Shown: positions 16,792 to 26,442 of the stretch, one piece after another | Layout of the letters: each line of letters opens with the position of its first letter | Position numbering within the stretch: the stretch's first letter is position 1 | Source of the DNA: SFDP01 sp051891855 | GTDB lineage: Bacteria; Bacillota; Clostridia; Lachnospirales; Lachnospiraceae | Assembly: GCA_051891855.1 (NCBI GenBank) | Contig: JBJFFP010000058.1 | Coordinates: forward strand, 1 to 64,000 | Length of the DNA stretch: 64,000 nucleotides | Direction: 5' to 3' | Program-made: the position numbers and the translations under genes | The notes under the pieces: generated by a model | Database searches by the model: none | Seen by the model: only the letters and a program-made list of their open reading frames with translations | What the model was told of the DNA's origin: nothing

Positions 16792-18390
16792 ATGAGCAAT
16801 TACACGAACGAAATCAACAGACGCAGAACCTTTGCCATCATTTCCCATCCCGATGCGGGAAAGACTACTCTGACGGAGAAGCTTTTACTGTATGGCGGAG
16901 CCATTAATCTGGCAGGAAGCGTTAAGGGAAAGGCTACGGCCCGACATGCGGTTTCCGACTGGATGGAAATAGAAAAAGAAAGAGGTATTTCCGTAACATC
17001 TTCCGTTTTACAGTTTGATTATGATGGATATTGCATTAATATTTTGGATACACCGGGACACCAGGACTTTTCAGAGGATACCTATCGTACTTTGATGGCA
17101 GCGGACTCTGCCGTTATGGTAATTGATGCCTCCAAAGGTGTAGAGGCACAGACCAGAAAGCTGTTCAAGGTCTGTGTTATGCGTAAAATTCCGATTTTTA
17201 CCTTTATCAATAAGATGGACCGAGAGGCTAATGATACCTTTGAGCTTTTAGATGAAATTGAGAAGGAACTGGGAATTGCTACCTGTCCGGTTAACTGGCC
17301 TATTGGCTGTGGTAAGAATTTTAAAGGAGTTTATGACAGAAAGAGTGGTTCGGTAGTAACCTGGTCGGATACCCAAAAGGGTACAAAAGAGGGAGAAGCC
17401 TCCATTATTCCTGCCTCTGACGAGGAAAAACTGACGGAGCATATCGGAAAAGAGAATAGGGAACATCTTTTTGAGGAAATTGAGCTGCTGGATGGTGCCA
17501 GTGCGGAATTTAATCTGGAGGAGGTACAAAAGGGAGAGCTTACTCCGGTATTTTTCGGTTCCGCACTAACCAATTTCGGTGTGGAGATTTTTTTGAAGCA
17601 TTTTTTGGAGATGACCACCACTCCCCTGCCCAGAAGATCGGATCAGGGACTTATAGACCCTGTGGAAGAAGAGTTTTCCGCTTTTGTGTTCAAGATTCAG
17701 GCAAACATGAACAGGGCACATCGGGACCGTATCGCTTTTATGCGAATCTGTTCCGGTAAATTTGAAGCGAATATGGAAGTAAAGCACGTTCAGGGTGGAA
17801 AGGTAATGAGGCTTTCCCAGCCTCAGCAGATTATGGCCAGTGAACGAAAAATTTTGGAAGAAGCTTATGCAGGGGATATTATCGGGGTTTTTGATCCGGG
17901 AATATTTTCCATTGGTGATACCATCTGTATGCCTAAGGCGGGCTTTCGCTATGAAGGGATTCCCACCTTTGCTCCCGAGCATTTTGCAAGGGTCAGACAG
18001 ATGGATACCATGAAAAGAAAGCAGTTTGTTAAAGGAATCACCCAGATTGCGCAGGAAGGTGCCATTCAGATTTTTCAGGAGTTCAATACCGGACTGGAAG
18101 AGATTATCGTGGGCGTAGTGGGGGTGCTGCAGTTTGATGTACTGAAGTATCGGCTGGAGAATGAATATAATGTAGAAATTCGTTTGGAAAAATTACCCTA
18201 CGAGCATATCCGCTGGATTGAGAATCCGGATGAGGTAAATGTAGACAGGCTTACGGGGACCTCAGATATGAAGAAGGTAAAGGATATGAGAGGAAATCCT
18301 CTGTTACTGTTTGTAAATTCCTGGAGTGTAGGGATGACTCTGGACAGAAATGAAGGGCTGATTCTATCTGAGTTCGGGAAAAACAGTTAA
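16792..18390 (+). CDS. prfC: Peptide chain release factor 3
   Basis: RF3 is a GTPase that recycles RF1 and RF2 from the ribosome after peptide release. The 532 residues show G1 SHPDAGKTT, the switch segment with RGISVTSSV, G3 DTPGHQDF and G4 NKMD near the N-terminus, and the family C-terminal domain. The ATG at 16792 follows TTGGAGGAAAC; a more upstream in-frame ATG at 16765 overlaps that ribosome-binding site. It is probably transcribed from the extended -10 at 16746-16754. Confidence 0.97.
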   Translation: MSNYTNEINRRRTFAIISHPDAGKTTLTEKLLLYGGAINLAGSVKGKATARHAVSDWMEIEKERGISVTSSVLQFDYDGYCINILDTPGHQDFSEDTYRTLMAADSAVMVIDASKGVEAQTRKLFKVCVMRKIPIFTFINKMDREANDTFELLDEIEKELGIATCPVNWPIGCGKNFKGVYDRKSGSVVTWSDTQKGTKEGEASIIPASDEEKLTEHIGKENREHLFEEIELLDGASAEFNLEEVQKGELTPVFFGSALTNFGVEIFLKHFLEMTTTPLPRRSDQGLIDPVEEEFSAFVFKIQANMNRAHRDRIAFMRICSGKFEANMEVKHVQGGKVMRLSQPQQIMASERKILEEAYAGDIIGVFDPGIFSIGDTICMPKAGFRYEGIPTFAPEHFARVRQMDTMKRKQFVKGITQIAQEGAIQIFQEFNTGLEEIIVGVVGVLQFDVLKYRLENEYNVEIRLEKLPYEHIRWIENPDEVNVDRLTGTSDMKKVKDMRGNPLLLFVNSWSVGMTLDRNEGLILSEFGKNS

Positions 18391-18431
18391 GTCCTTTCGC
18401 AGGCTGGTGTAAAGAGCAGAAAGGGGAAGAG

Positions 18432-19634
18432 ATGAAAAGATTCGCGGCGTTATTATTCATGATATTCCTTTTGGGGGGATGCCTTCTTCCCAGGGAAGTA
18501 ACACGGGATACCATACTTAAGGATGAGCGACCTTTATGGGAAAGTACGTCGCCTATAGAGATAGAGGAGGAAGAAGAGGAACAGGAGCAGTTTTCGCAGG
18601 ACGAGAAGGCGAACCTTCTGCGTGGGCAAAGGGATTATTATGCTTTTTCTACTCTTGGGGTAACAGAGCAGAATCTGTATGTGGAAATGCTTCATGCCCT
18701 GACCGGGTATGTGGAGGAAATGGAGGTTTCCACCCTGGATACAGAGGAAATAGACAGAGTGTTCCAGTGTATCCTTTTAGATCACCCCGAAATTTTTTAC
18801 GCAGACGGCTATTCTTTTGTTAAATATACATTAGGAGAGGAGGTCAGGAAGCTGACCTTTACCGGAACCTATATCTATGACCGGGAGGAAAAGCAGATCA
18901 GGGAGGAACTGCTGGAAGAAAAAATCAACAAAGCTCTGGAGGAAGTACCCAAAGAGGCCTCCGACTATGATAAAGTAAAATATGTGTATGAATGGATTGT
19001 CCGTCATACAGAGTATGACAGAGAGGCTGAGGATAATCAGAATATCTGCTCCGTTTTTTTGGGAGGACGCTCCGTTTGCCAGGGGTATGCCAAAGCGGCC
19101 CAGCTTCTTTTGCAGAGATTAGGGATTCCAGCTACATTGGTTACCGGGACTGTGGATAATGCAGAAGGACATGCCTGGAATCTGGTCAGCATTGATCATG
19201 AGTATTATTATATGGATGTAACCTGGGCAGATGCCTCTTACCTTTTAAAAAATGAAGAGGGAATTATAGGGCAGCAGCTGCCGGAAATCAGCTATGATTA
19301 TCTTTGTGTAACCACTGAGGAGCTGGCGAAAACCCATAGCTTCAGCGATTTGATTCCCTTACCGGAATGTACGGCTGTCAAGGCAAACTATTATGCAAGA
19401 GAAGGAGCATGGTTTACAGAGGTTGATACTGAGCAGTTGAAGAGTCTGGTGGATAGATATTATGAAGAAGGAAGAGAAACACTTACCATAAAATGCGCAG
19501 ATGAGGATGTGTACCGAAGGATGCTGGAGGAGCTATTGGACAGGCAGCAGATTTTTAACTATCTGCATTCCCCGGATGATCGCATCTTATATACGGATTC
19601 TGCGGGACAGATGAGTATTACCTTCTGGCTTTAG
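18432..19634 (+). CDS. Transglutaminase-like lipoprotein
   Basis: The 400-residue protein begins with a lipoprotein signal (MKRFAALLFMIFLLGGC, lipidated Cys at 17) followed by an acidic stretch. A transglutaminase-like core carries a plausible papain-type triad: C216 in SVCQGYA, H247 in EGHAW and D262 in YMDVTW. Such domains act as transglutaminases, peptidases or peptide cyclases. The substrate here is unknown, but an extracellular or cell-wall role follows from the lipobox. AGGGGAAGAG precedes the ATG, 41 bases after prfC, so it may share the prfC transcript. Confidence 0.85.
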   Translation: MKRFAALLFMIFLLGGCLLPREVTRDTILKDERPLWESTSPIEIEEEEEEQEQFSQDEKANLLRGQRDYYAFSTLGVTEQNLYVEMLHALTGYVEEMEVSTLDTEEIDRVFQCILLDHPEIFYADGYSFVKYTLGEEVRKLTFTGTYIYDREEKQIREELLEEKINKALEEVPKEASDYDKVKYVYEWIVRHTEYDREAEDNQNICSVFLGGRSVCQGYAKAAQLLLQRLGIPATLVTGTVDNAEGHAWNLVSIDHEYYYMDVTWADASYLLKNEEGIIGQQLPEISYDYLCVTTEELAKTHSFSDLIPLPECTAVKANYYAREGAWFTEVDTEQLKSLVDRYYEEGRETLTIKCADEDVYRRMLEELLDRQQIFNYLHSPDDRILYTDSAGQMSITFWL

Positions 19635-19669
19635 GAGCATAAAAACCACTAGGCAAAAAAAATAGGCAG

Positions 19670-19678
19670 TGGTATAAT
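19670..19678 (+). promoter_or_regulatory. Extended -10 promoter before the Asp23-like gene
   Basis: TGGTATAAT is a perfect -10 with the TG extension, 37 bases before the ATG at 19715. An ACCACT/AGTGGT inverted repeat (19645-19650 and 19668-19673) overlaps it. No clear -35 is present. Confidence 0.55.
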
Positions 19679-19714
19679 AAGAAACAGTATAGTCATAATT
19701 AAGGAGGTTATCTC

Positions 19715-20098
19715 ATGGAAAAAGAGTATAATAGAAGTATATATTGTCTGCAGGATGATCAGAGTATGGGAACCGTTCAGATTTCTGATGATGTTATAGC
19801 AAGGATCGCCTGTCTTGCAGCCACAGAGGTAAAGGGAGTGGCGGCCATAGCAGGGAATCTGACCAGCGAGCTTTTAAGTAAGGCGGGAAGAAAGAATCTG
19901 TCCAGAGGAGCCAAGATAGCTGTCTATGGACGTAACGTTAAAATCAGTCTGGCAATTATGATGGAGTTTGGATATAACATTCCGGGCACCTGTACCAGAG
20001 TTCAGGACAGGGTAAAGTCAGCAGTGGAAAATATGACAGGCTTAAATGTCAGTGATGTGGACATTCGGATTGCCAGCGTAGATATGAAAAAAAGATAA
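19715..20098 (+). CDS. Asp23/Gls24 family envelope stress response protein
   Basis: This 127-residue protein has the DUF322 (Asp23) pattern: GTVQISDDVIARIACLAATEVKGVAAIAG, then the segment GAKIAVYGRNVKISLAIMMEFGYNIP and the C-terminal VSDVDIRIASVDM. Family members are soluble proteins associated with the cell envelope and stress; their biochemical function is unknown. Placement directly before nusB and near the xse/isp/dxs cluster is the usual arrangement in Firmicutes. AAGGAGG precedes the ATG. Confidence 0.9.
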   Translation: MEKEYNRSIYCLQDDQSMGTVQISDDVIARIACLAATEVKGVAAIAGNLTSELLSKAGRKNLSRGAKIAVYGRNVKISLAIMMEFGYNIPGTCTRVQDRVKSAVENMTGLNVSDVDIRIASVDMKKR

Positions 20099-20110
20099 GT
20101 GGAGCCATCA

Positions 20111-20524
20111 ATGAATAGAAGGTGCTTAAGGGAACAGGTTTTTAAATTGCTGTTCAGAGTAGAATTTAATCAGGCAGAGGAATTGGAGGAACAGTGCCGA
20201 CTTTTTTTTCAGTATGAAGAGATTCCCATGTCCCCGCAGGATGAGGACTTTATCAGTAGAAGATTTGAGGCTGTCCGGGAAAAGCTGGAGGAAATTGATG
20301 GACTGATTAATCAAAAAACAAAGGGCTGGACTACCAAGAGAATGGGGAAGGTAGACCTGACCATTATCCGTCTGGCTGTTTATGAAATGATATACGATGA
20401 GGCCATTCCGGAAGGAGTGGCAATTAATGAAGCAGTGGAGCTTGCCAAGAAGTTCGGACAGGAGGAATCTGCCGGCTTTATTAACGGAGTTCTTGCAAGA
20501 TTTACAGAAGCTAAGCAGGATTAA
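20111..20524 (+). CDS. nusB: Transcription antitermination factor NusB
   Basis: NusB binds the boxA RNA of rRNA leaders together with S10 and supports antitermination. The 137-residue all-helical protein shows the N-terminal LREQVFKLLFRVEF, the central TTKRMGKVDLTIIRLAVYEM and the C-terminal AINEAVELAKKFGQEESAGFINGVL. The ATG at 20111 is chosen because GTGGAG lies 6 bases upstream; a GTG at 20099 would use that same sequence as codons. It is 2 bases before xseA. Confidence 0.95.
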   Translation: MNRRCLREQVFKLLFRVEFNQAEELEEQCRLFFQYEEIPMSPQDEDFISRRFEAVREKLEEIDGLINQKTKGWTTKRMGKVDLTIIRLAVYEMIYDEAIPEGVAINEAVELAKKFGQEESAGFINGVLARFTEAKQD

Positions 20525-20526
20525 CC

Positions 20527-21753
20527 ATGCCTAATATATATACAGTCACACAAATTAATCGCTATATTAAAAATATGTTCACGCAGGATTATCTTTTGCA
20601 GTCTGTCAGTATTCAGGGCGAGGTCAGTAACTGTAAATATCATTCCTCTGGACATATTTATTTTACGTTAAAGGACAGGGAAGGTACATTAAGCTGTATT
20701 ATGTTTTCCGGTTATCGAAGGGAGCTGTCCTTCACTTTAGAGGAGGGGCAGCAGGTTGTGGTGCAGGGAGCCATAGCCGTCTATGAGCGGGATGGAAAAT
20801 ATCAGCTTTATGCCAGAAAAATAGAAAAAAGCGGTGAGGGAGTTCTTTTTGAACAATTTCAGAAATTAAAGGTCCGTTTGATGGAAATGGGGCTGTTTGA
20901 GCCTATGTATAAGCAGCCCATCCCCTCCTATATCAGAACTTTGGGAGTAGTTACCGCTTCCACGGGAGCGGCGGTCAGAGATATTATTCAGATTGCCCGA
21001 AGAAGAAATCCCTTCGTTCAGATTCTGCTTTACCCGGCCATTGTGCAGGGAGAAGCAGCAGTTCCTAGTATCGTAAAGGGAATTAAAGCCTTGGAAAAGC
21101 AGGGAGTGGATGTGATGATTGTAGGCCGGGGAGGAGGAGCGCTGGAGGACCTTTGGGCATTCAACAGTGAAGAGGTGGCTCAGGCGGTTTTTGACTGCAG
21201 TATACCTGTGATTTCTGCGGTGGGGCATGAAACCGATACCACCATTATCGACTTTGTGGCAGACTTACGTGCGCCTACCCCTTCGGCAGCAGCTGAACTG
21301 GCGGTGTATGACGTTTTTGCCTGTCTGGAACGATTGAAGGAAAAGGAAGAAAGCTTAGGACAGTCAATGGCAGGAAAGCTTCGTCTTGAGAAAATACGCC
21401 TGGAACGGCAGACACTGCGTTTAAGACATCTAAGTCCCCTGAATCAAATTCGGGATAAGCGTTATCACTGCATTCGCAGTGAAGAGCTTCTTAGAGAAAA
21501 TATGGAGAAGCTTCTGCAAAGAAAGCGCAGCAGGCTGGAGCTTCAGATAGAACGGCTGCAGGGCTTATCTCCTTTGGAGAAGCTTAGGCAGGGATATTCC
21601 TATACCGTAAACGGGGCAGGAAAAAACATCAGGGATATTTCTCAGGTAAAACCGGATGAGGAACTGACCATTTATGTAACCAACGGACAAATCACAGCGA
21701 AGGTTAAGGAGATACAAGGTGGCAAAGAAGAAAGAAAATCAGTTGACTCTTGA
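20527..21753 (+). CDS. xseA: Exodeoxyribonuclease VII large subunit
   Basis: XseA is the catalytic subunit of exonuclease VII, which degrades single-stranded DNA. The 408 residues have an N-terminal OB fold (SIQGEVSNCKYHSSGHIYFTL), the conserved nuclease region with SSTGAAVRDI-like ASTGAAVRDIIQIARRR and GRGGGALEDLWAFNSEEVA, and a coiled-coil C-terminal part. Its last 35 bases overlap xseB. Confidence 0.96.
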   Translation: MPNIYTVTQINRYIKNMFTQDYLLQSVSIQGEVSNCKYHSSGHIYFTLKDREGTLSCIMFSGYRRELSFTLEEGQQVVVQGAIAVYERDGKYQLYARKIEKSGEGVLFEQFQKLKVRLMEMGLFEPMYKQPIPSYIRTLGVVTASTGAAVRDIIQIARRRNPFVQILLYPAIVQGEAAVPSIVKGIKALEKQGVDVMIVGRGGGALEDLWAFNSEEVAQAVFDCSIPVISAVGHETDTTIIDFVADLRAPTPSAAAELAVYDVFACLERLKEKEESLGQSMAGKLRLEKIRLERQTLRLRHLSPLNQIRDKRYHCIRSEELLRENMEKLLQRKRSRLELQIERLQGLSPLEKLRQGYSYTVNGAGKNIRDISQVKPDEELTIYVTNGQITAKVKEIQGGKEERKSVDS

Positions 21754-21943
21754 GGAGGCTCTTGAGAAGCTGGATGAGGCAGTAGCCAGACTGCAGTCAG
21801 ATGAGATTTCTCTGGAGGAATCCTTTCAGGTATATCAGCAGGGGATGGAATATGTAAAATTTTGCAGTCAGACCATCGATCAGGTGGAAAAAAAGGTCTT
21901 AATGCTGAATCAGGAGGGAGGACTGGATGAACTGGAAGAATGA
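21719..21943 (+). CDS. xseB: Exodeoxyribonuclease VII small subunit
   Basis: The 74-residue helical protein has the family signature LTLEEALEKLDEAVARLQSDEISLEESFQVYQQGM in its first half (positions 8-42) and binds XseA coiled coils in many copies. It starts at a GTG with AAGGAGA upstream, all inside the end of xseA, and overlaps ispA by 17 bases. This gives a tightly coupled xseA-xseB-ispA series. Confidence 0.95.
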   Translation: MAKKKENQLTLEEALEKLDEAVARLQSDEISLEESFQVYQQGMEYVKFCSQTIDQVEKKVLMLNQEGGLDELEE

Positions 21944-22823
21944 GAATCAGATAAGGGTAGAACAGGTAGAACAGATAATCCGTTCCTATCTGCCGGCAGA
22001 AGAGGGAGAGCAAAAAAGAGTAATGGAGGCCATGAATTACAGTATTCTGGGAGGAGGAAAGAGGATTCGCCCCATATTGATGCTGGAAACCTATCGCCTT
22101 TTCGGAGGAAGCGGAAAGGTGATTGAGCCTTTTTTGGCAGCGATGGAAATGATTCATACTTATTCCCTAGTACACGATGATCTTCCGGCAATGGATAACG
22201 ATGAATACCGGCGGGGAAGAAAGACTACCCATGTCATATATGGGGAGGCGATAGCTATCCTCGCAGGAGACGGGCTTTTGAATCTGGCCTTTGAAACAGC
22301 GGCTAAGGCCTTTGATTTGGAGCCGACGAATCCGGCAGTGGGAAGGGCCCTTCAGATTCTGGCCCAAAAAGCAGGAATTTACGGGATGATTGGCGGACAG
22401 ACAGCGGATATCCAGGCGGAAGGAATGGAGCCGGAGGCAGTAACCGAACAGCTGCTTTTGTTCATCCATAAGCATAAAACAGCCGCTTTGATTCAAAGCT
22501 CCATGCTGATAGGAGCCCTGTTGGCGGGAGCAGAAGAAGAGCAGCTTGAAACCGTGGAAAAAATAGGCTGCGATATTGGTGTGGCCTTCCAGATTCAGGA
22601 TGATATTCTGGACGTTGTCAGCTCCTTGGAGGTTTTGGGAAAGGCTACAGGCAGTGACGAAAAAAACGATAAAATAACTTACGTTACTCTTAAGGGACTT
22701 GACCCGGCAAGGCAGGAGGTGGAAAGGCTTTCTGAGGAGGCTCTTCGCCTGCTGGGGTCTTTTCCCGAAGAGAATGAATACCTGACACAGTTAATTACTT
22801 ATTTGATTACAAGGGAAAAATAG
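21927..22823 (+). CDS. ispA: Polyprenyl synthetase, probably farnesyl diphosphate synthase
   Basis: The enzyme condenses isopentenyl diphosphate with allylic diphosphates. The 298 residues carry the first aspartate-rich motif in HDDLPAMDND and the second in QIQDDILDV, with GGGKRIRP near the start. Two residues before the first motif the sequence is LV, typical of short-chain (C15) bacterial enzymes, though chain length cannot be proved by reading. It lies between xseB and dxs, so the isoprenoid steps are clustered. Confidence 0.93.
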   Translation: MNWKNENQIRVEQVEQIIRSYLPAEEGEQKRVMEAMNYSILGGGKRIRPILMLETYRLFGGSGKVIEPFLAAMEMIHTYSLVHDDLPAMDNDEYRRGRKTTHVIYGEAIAILAGDGLLNLAFETAAKAFDLEPTNPAVGRALQILAQKAGIYGMIGGQTADIQAEGMEPEAVTEQLLLFIHKHKTAALIQSSMLIGALLAGAEEEQLETVEKIGCDIGVAFQIQDDILDVVSSLEVLGKATGSDEKNDKITYVTLKGLDPARQEVERLSEEALRLLGSFPEENEYLTQLITYLITREK

Positions 22824-22841
22824 AGAAAAGGAGGCAAAAGG

Positions 22842-24698
22842 ATGCTTCTTGATCAAATTAAAAAACCGGGTGATATCAAACAAATCGGCCCCCGAGATTA
22901 TGATAGACTGGCGGAAGAGATTCGGGAATTTTTAATCCGTTCGATCAGCGAAACAGGAGGCCATCTGGGCTCTAATCTCGGTGTGGTGGAGCTTACTATG
23001 GCTTTACATTTGGTTTTTCAGCTTCCGGAGGATAAAATTATCTGGGATGTAGGCCATCAATCCTATACCCACAAGCTGTTGACCGGCAGAAAAGAGGGAT
23101 TTGGCAGCTTACGCAAATACGGGGGGATGAGCGGCTTTCCCAAACGGTGTGAAAGTGATTGTGACTGCTTTGATACAGGGCACAGCTCCACCTCCATTTC
23201 AGCAGGGCTGGGCTTTGTGAAGGCCAGAGATTTGAAGGGAGAGACCAATTCCATTATTTCCGTTATCGGAGATGGTGCACTTACCGGGGGGATGGCCTAT
23301 GAGGCTTTAAATAATGCAGCAAGAATGGACAGCAATTTTATTATTGTGCTGAATGATAATAACATGTCCATATCCGAAAATGTAGGAGGAATGTCCAAAT
23401 ATCTGAATAATGTGCGTACAGCGGGAAACTATCTGAACATGAAGGAAGGGATTTATCAGTCCCTGCTAAAGACAAAGCATGGACAGGTTATTGTAGACAG
23501 TATCCGCAGAGCAAAAAGCAGCGTAAAGCAGCTGGTTATTCCGGGAATGTTTTTTGAAGATATGGGACTTACCTATTTGGGACCGGTGGATGGCCATGAC
23601 ATAAACAGTCTGATTACGGTATTGAAGGAAGCTAAACGGTGTAAGACTGCAGTATTGGTACATGTCTTAACGAAAAAGGGGAAGGGCTATGAGCCGGCAG
23701 AGAGGCATCAGGTTCGCTTTCATGGGGCAGAGCCCTTTGATATTGAGACCGGTGTACCCAAAAAATTAAAAGCTAAGCCCAATTATACCGATATCTTCTC
23801 CACCGTGATGATTAAGCTGGCCAGGAGAAATCCCAATGTGGTGGCAATTACAGCAGCCATGCCGGAGGGAACGGGATTGAAGCGTTTCCGCAACGTATAC
23901 CCGGAACGCTTCTTTGACGTGGGAATAGCAGAGCAGCATGCGGTAACCTTTGCGGCAGGCCTGGCAGCAGCAGGCATGAGGCCCGTTGTGGCTGTTTATT
24001 CCTCCTTTTTGCAAAGAGCCTATGACCAGATTCTGCATGACGTCTGTATCCAGAACCTGCCGGTGATTTTTGCCATCGACAGAGCCGGACTGGTAGGAAG
24101 TGACGGGGAAACCCATCAGGGGATTTTTGATCTTTCCTATTTGTCCTCCATACCCAATATGCAGATTATGGCACCTAAGAATAAATGGGAGCTTTCTGAT
24201 ATGATGAAGTTTGCCGCTTCCTTTAACGGCCCTATTGCCGTCCGTTATCCCAGAGGGGAGGCTTATGACGGGCTGGAGCTGTTCAGAGCGCCTATCCGTT
24301 ATGGAAAAGGGGAAATGATTTATGAGGAAGAAGAGATTGCCCTTCTGGCAGTGGGCAGCATGGTGAAGACAGCAGAAGAGGTACGGCGGCAGCTGAAGGA
24401 AAAGGGACATGCCTGTACCCTGATTAATGCCCGTTTTGTTAAGCCTATAGATGAAGAACTGATTAGAGAGCTGTCCGTAGACCATAAGCTTTTGGTGACT
24501 TTGGAAGAAAATGTGGCCAGCGGCGGCTTTGGAGAAAAGGTTCGTAAATTTGTGGATCAGCAAGAGCTCCAGTCTAAGGTGGTAAACATTGCTTTAGAGG
24601 ATGAGTATGTGGAGCATGGTAATGTGGATAGATTAAAGCAGGAGGTAGGACTGGATGCAGACAGTATAGCTGCCCGTGTGCTCAGTGCCTGCACATAA
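22842..24698 (+). CDS. dxs: 1-deoxy-D-xylulose-5-phosphate synthase
   Basis: Dxs makes the first intermediate of the non-mevalonate isoprenoid pathway from pyruvate and glyceraldehyde 3-phosphate, using thiamine diphosphate. The 618 residues show the cofactor motif GDGALTGGMAYEALNNA...NDN, the early HLGSNLGVVELT and the pyrimidine-binding-domain segment DVGIAEQHAVTFAAG. AAAGGAGG lies upstream. It directly follows ispA and precedes tlyA, a common arrangement. Confidence 0.97.
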   Translation: MLLDQIKKPGDIKQIGPRDYDRLAEEIREFLIRSISETGGHLGSNLGVVELTMALHLVFQLPEDKIIWDVGHQSYTHKLLTGRKEGFGSLRKYGGMSGFPKRCESDCDCFDTGHSSTSISAGLGFVKARDLKGETNSIISVIGDGALTGGMAYEALNNAARMDSNFIIVLNDNNMSISENVGGMSKYLNNVRTAGNYLNMKEGIYQSLLKTKHGQVIVDSIRRAKSSVKQLVIPGMFFEDMGLTYLGPVDGHDINSLITVLKEAKRCKTAVLVHVLTKKGKGYEPAERHQVRFHGAEPFDIETGVPKKLKAKPNYTDIFSTVMIKLARRNPNVVAITAAMPEGTGLKRFRNVYPERFFDVGIAEQHAVTFAAGLAAAGMRPVVAVYSSFLQRAYDQILHDVCIQNLPVIFAIDRAGLVGSDGETHQGIFDLSYLSSIPNMQIMAPKNKWELSDMMKFAASFNGPIAVRYPRGEAYDGLELFRAPIRYGKGEMIYEEEEIALLAVGSMVKTAEEVRRQLKEKGHACTLINARFVKPIDEELIRELSVDHKLLVTLEENVASGGFGEKVRKFVDQQELQSKVVNIALEDEYVEHGNVDRLKQEVGLDADSIAARVLSACT

Positions 24699-24705
24699 AT
24701 GGAAA

Positions 24706-25590
24706 ATGAAAGAACGATTGGATGTTTTATTGGTAGAACAGGGCCATGTGGCTTCCCGGGAGAAGGCTAAGGCTGTTATTATGTCCGGAAATGTATTTGT
24801 AAACGGTCAGCGGGAGGATAAGGCCGGTTCCCAGTTTGATCCCTTAAAAGCAAAAATAGAGGTAAGGGGACAGTCTCTTAAATATGTCAGCAGGGGAGGC
24901 TTGAAGCTGGAGAAAGCCGTGTCAGTATTCAATCTGGATATTCAGGGAAAGGTTTGTATGGATATTGGGGCATCTACCGGAGGCTTTACAGATTGTATGC
25001 TGCAAAATCACGCCCGTAAGGTTTATGCCATAGATGTGGGGCACGGTCAGCTGGCCTGGAATCTTAGAAAGGATGAACGTGTTGTCTGCATGGAAAAAAC
25101 CAATTTTCGGTATCTGACTGAAAAGGATATTCCGGACAGACCTGACTTTGCTTCTGTGGATGTTTCCTTTATTTCTCTGAGTAAAATCCTTCTTCCGGCC
25201 AGAAGACTGCTGGCAGAAGAGGGACGGATGGTCTGTCTGATTAAGCCCCAGTTTGAAGCGGGAAAAGAAAAAGTGGGGAAAAAAGGGGTAGTTCGGGAAA
25301 TGACGGTACAGCAGGAGGTGATAGCAAAGATTTTTACGCTGGCACACCTGTTGGGATTTTCAGTCCTGGGATTGGATTTTTCTCCCATTAAGGGGCCGGA
25401 AGGAAATATTGAATTTCTGCTCTATTTACAAAAGGACAGCTCTAGGGATGAGGAGCTGGAAGCCTGTACAGAGGCTGATGTAGAGGATAGACTGGAAGAA
25501 GAAACGGCAGCAAAAACCGGATACGGTTTTGAAGAGGAAGTACAGAAAATGATCGGAAGTATAGTGGAAAAAGCACATCTTGCTTTGTAG
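24706..25590 (+). CDS. tlyA: TlyA family rRNA 2'-O-methyltransferase
   Basis: The protein has an N-terminal S4 RNA-binding domain (MKERLDVLLVEQGHVASREKAK) and an FtsJ-type methyltransferase domain with the S-adenosylmethionine motif DIGASTGGFTDCML and the later CLIKPQFEAG. In mycobacteria TlyA methylates 16S and 23S rRNA; its older name hemolysin is probably misleading. The ATG at 24706 is chosen to fit the family N-terminus, 8 bases after dxs, although its ribosome-binding site is weak; a GTG at 24676 lies inside dxs. The C-terminus has an acidic extension. Confidence 0.92.
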   Translation: MKERLDVLLVEQGHVASREKAKAVIMSGNVFVNGQREDKAGSQFDPLKAKIEVRGQSLKYVSRGGLKLEKAVSVFNLDIQGKVCMDIGASTGGFTDCMLQNHARKVYAIDVGHGQLAWNLRKDERVVCMEKTNFRYLTEKDIPDRPDFASVDVSFISLSKILLPARRLLAEEGRMVCLIKPQFEAGKEKVGKKGVVREMTVQQEVIAKIFTLAHLLGFSVLGLDFSPIKGPEGNIEFLLYLQKDSSRDEELEACTEADVEDRLEEETAAKTGYGFEEEVQKMIGSIVEKAHLAL

Positions 25591-25602
25591 GAAAGTGTGG
25601 GT

Positions 25603-26430
25603 ATGAAGAGATTCGGAATTGTAACCAATGGGATAAAGGATCCCGACAGAAGGGTTACGGAAAAAATCATTGATTATCTTAAGGAAAATAATGCTTTTTG
25701 GAATGAGGCGGCTTCCGTGAAAGAGCTTTCCTTACCGGTGGATTGTATTCTGGTACTCGGAGGAGACGGAACCATGCTCCAGGCAGCTAAGGAGACTGCC
25801 GGTAAGAATATCCCTTTACTGGGAATTAACCTGGGAAGTCTGGGCTATCTGGCAGAGGTGGAGGTTCAGTCTCTTAAGGAGGCTTTGGATAAGCTGCTTA
25901 AGGATGAATATGAAACGGAAAATGAGATGATGGTTTACGGAACCATTTTTTCGGAAAATAAAGTGCTTCAAACCTCTCCGGCATTAAATGATATTTCCAT
26001 TACCCGGTACGGTACCCTGCAGATTATCAGGCTGAACATTTATGTGAACGGCAAATTTCTCTGTCAGTGGAAGGCGGATGGAATCATCCTCTCCACCCCT
26101 ACCGGCTCAACCGGATATAATTTATCGGCAGGAGGGCCTTTGGTGGTACCCGGGGCCGATCTTCTATTACTGACCCCGATATGTGCCCATACCTTAAATG
26201 CCAGAAGTATTGTCTTAAGAGGAGAGGATGAGGTTACCGTAGAGGTGGCTTATGGAAGAGAAGGAGCCAAGCTGATGGTGGAGGCAAATTCCGATGGAAG
26301 TGAGAAATATATGATGAAGACAGGCGACAGAATCTGTATTCGGAAAGCCGAAGAGACTACTACAATCATTAAGCTGAGTAAGGCCAGCTTCCTGGAAACC
26401 CTGCACAGAAAAATGAGTGATGAAAAGTAA
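25603..26430 (+). CDS. nadK: NAD kinase
   Basis: NadK phosphorylates NAD to NADP. The 275 residues include the substrate motif GGDGTML (about 50-56), the NE/D-type segment ALNDISITR and the family motif LSTPTGSTGYNLSAGGP. AGGAAAG lies 7 bases before the ATG at 25603; a GTG two codons upstream is less likely. It is placed between tlyA and argR, the conserved tlyA-nadK-argR-recN order. Confidence 0.96.
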   Translation: MKRFGIVTNGIKDPDRRVTEKIIDYLKENNAFWNEAASVKELSLPVDCILVLGGDGTMLQAAKETAGKNIPLLGINLGSLGYLAEVEVQSLKEALDKLLKDEYETENEMMVYGTIFSENKVLQTSPALNDISITRYGTLQIIRLNIYVNGKFLCQWKADGIILSTPTGSTGYNLSAGGPLVVPGADLLLLTPICAHTLNARSIVLRGEDEVTVEVAYGREGAKLMVEANSDGSEKYMMKTGDRICIRKAEETTTIIKLSKASFLETLHRKMSDEK

Positions 26431-26442
26431 GGAGGAAATCCG

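Noticed and set aside
23766..24563. Long minus-strand open frame of 265 codons opposite dxs
   Set aside because: It is a shadow of dxs, lacks a ribosome-binding site and shows no family pattern.
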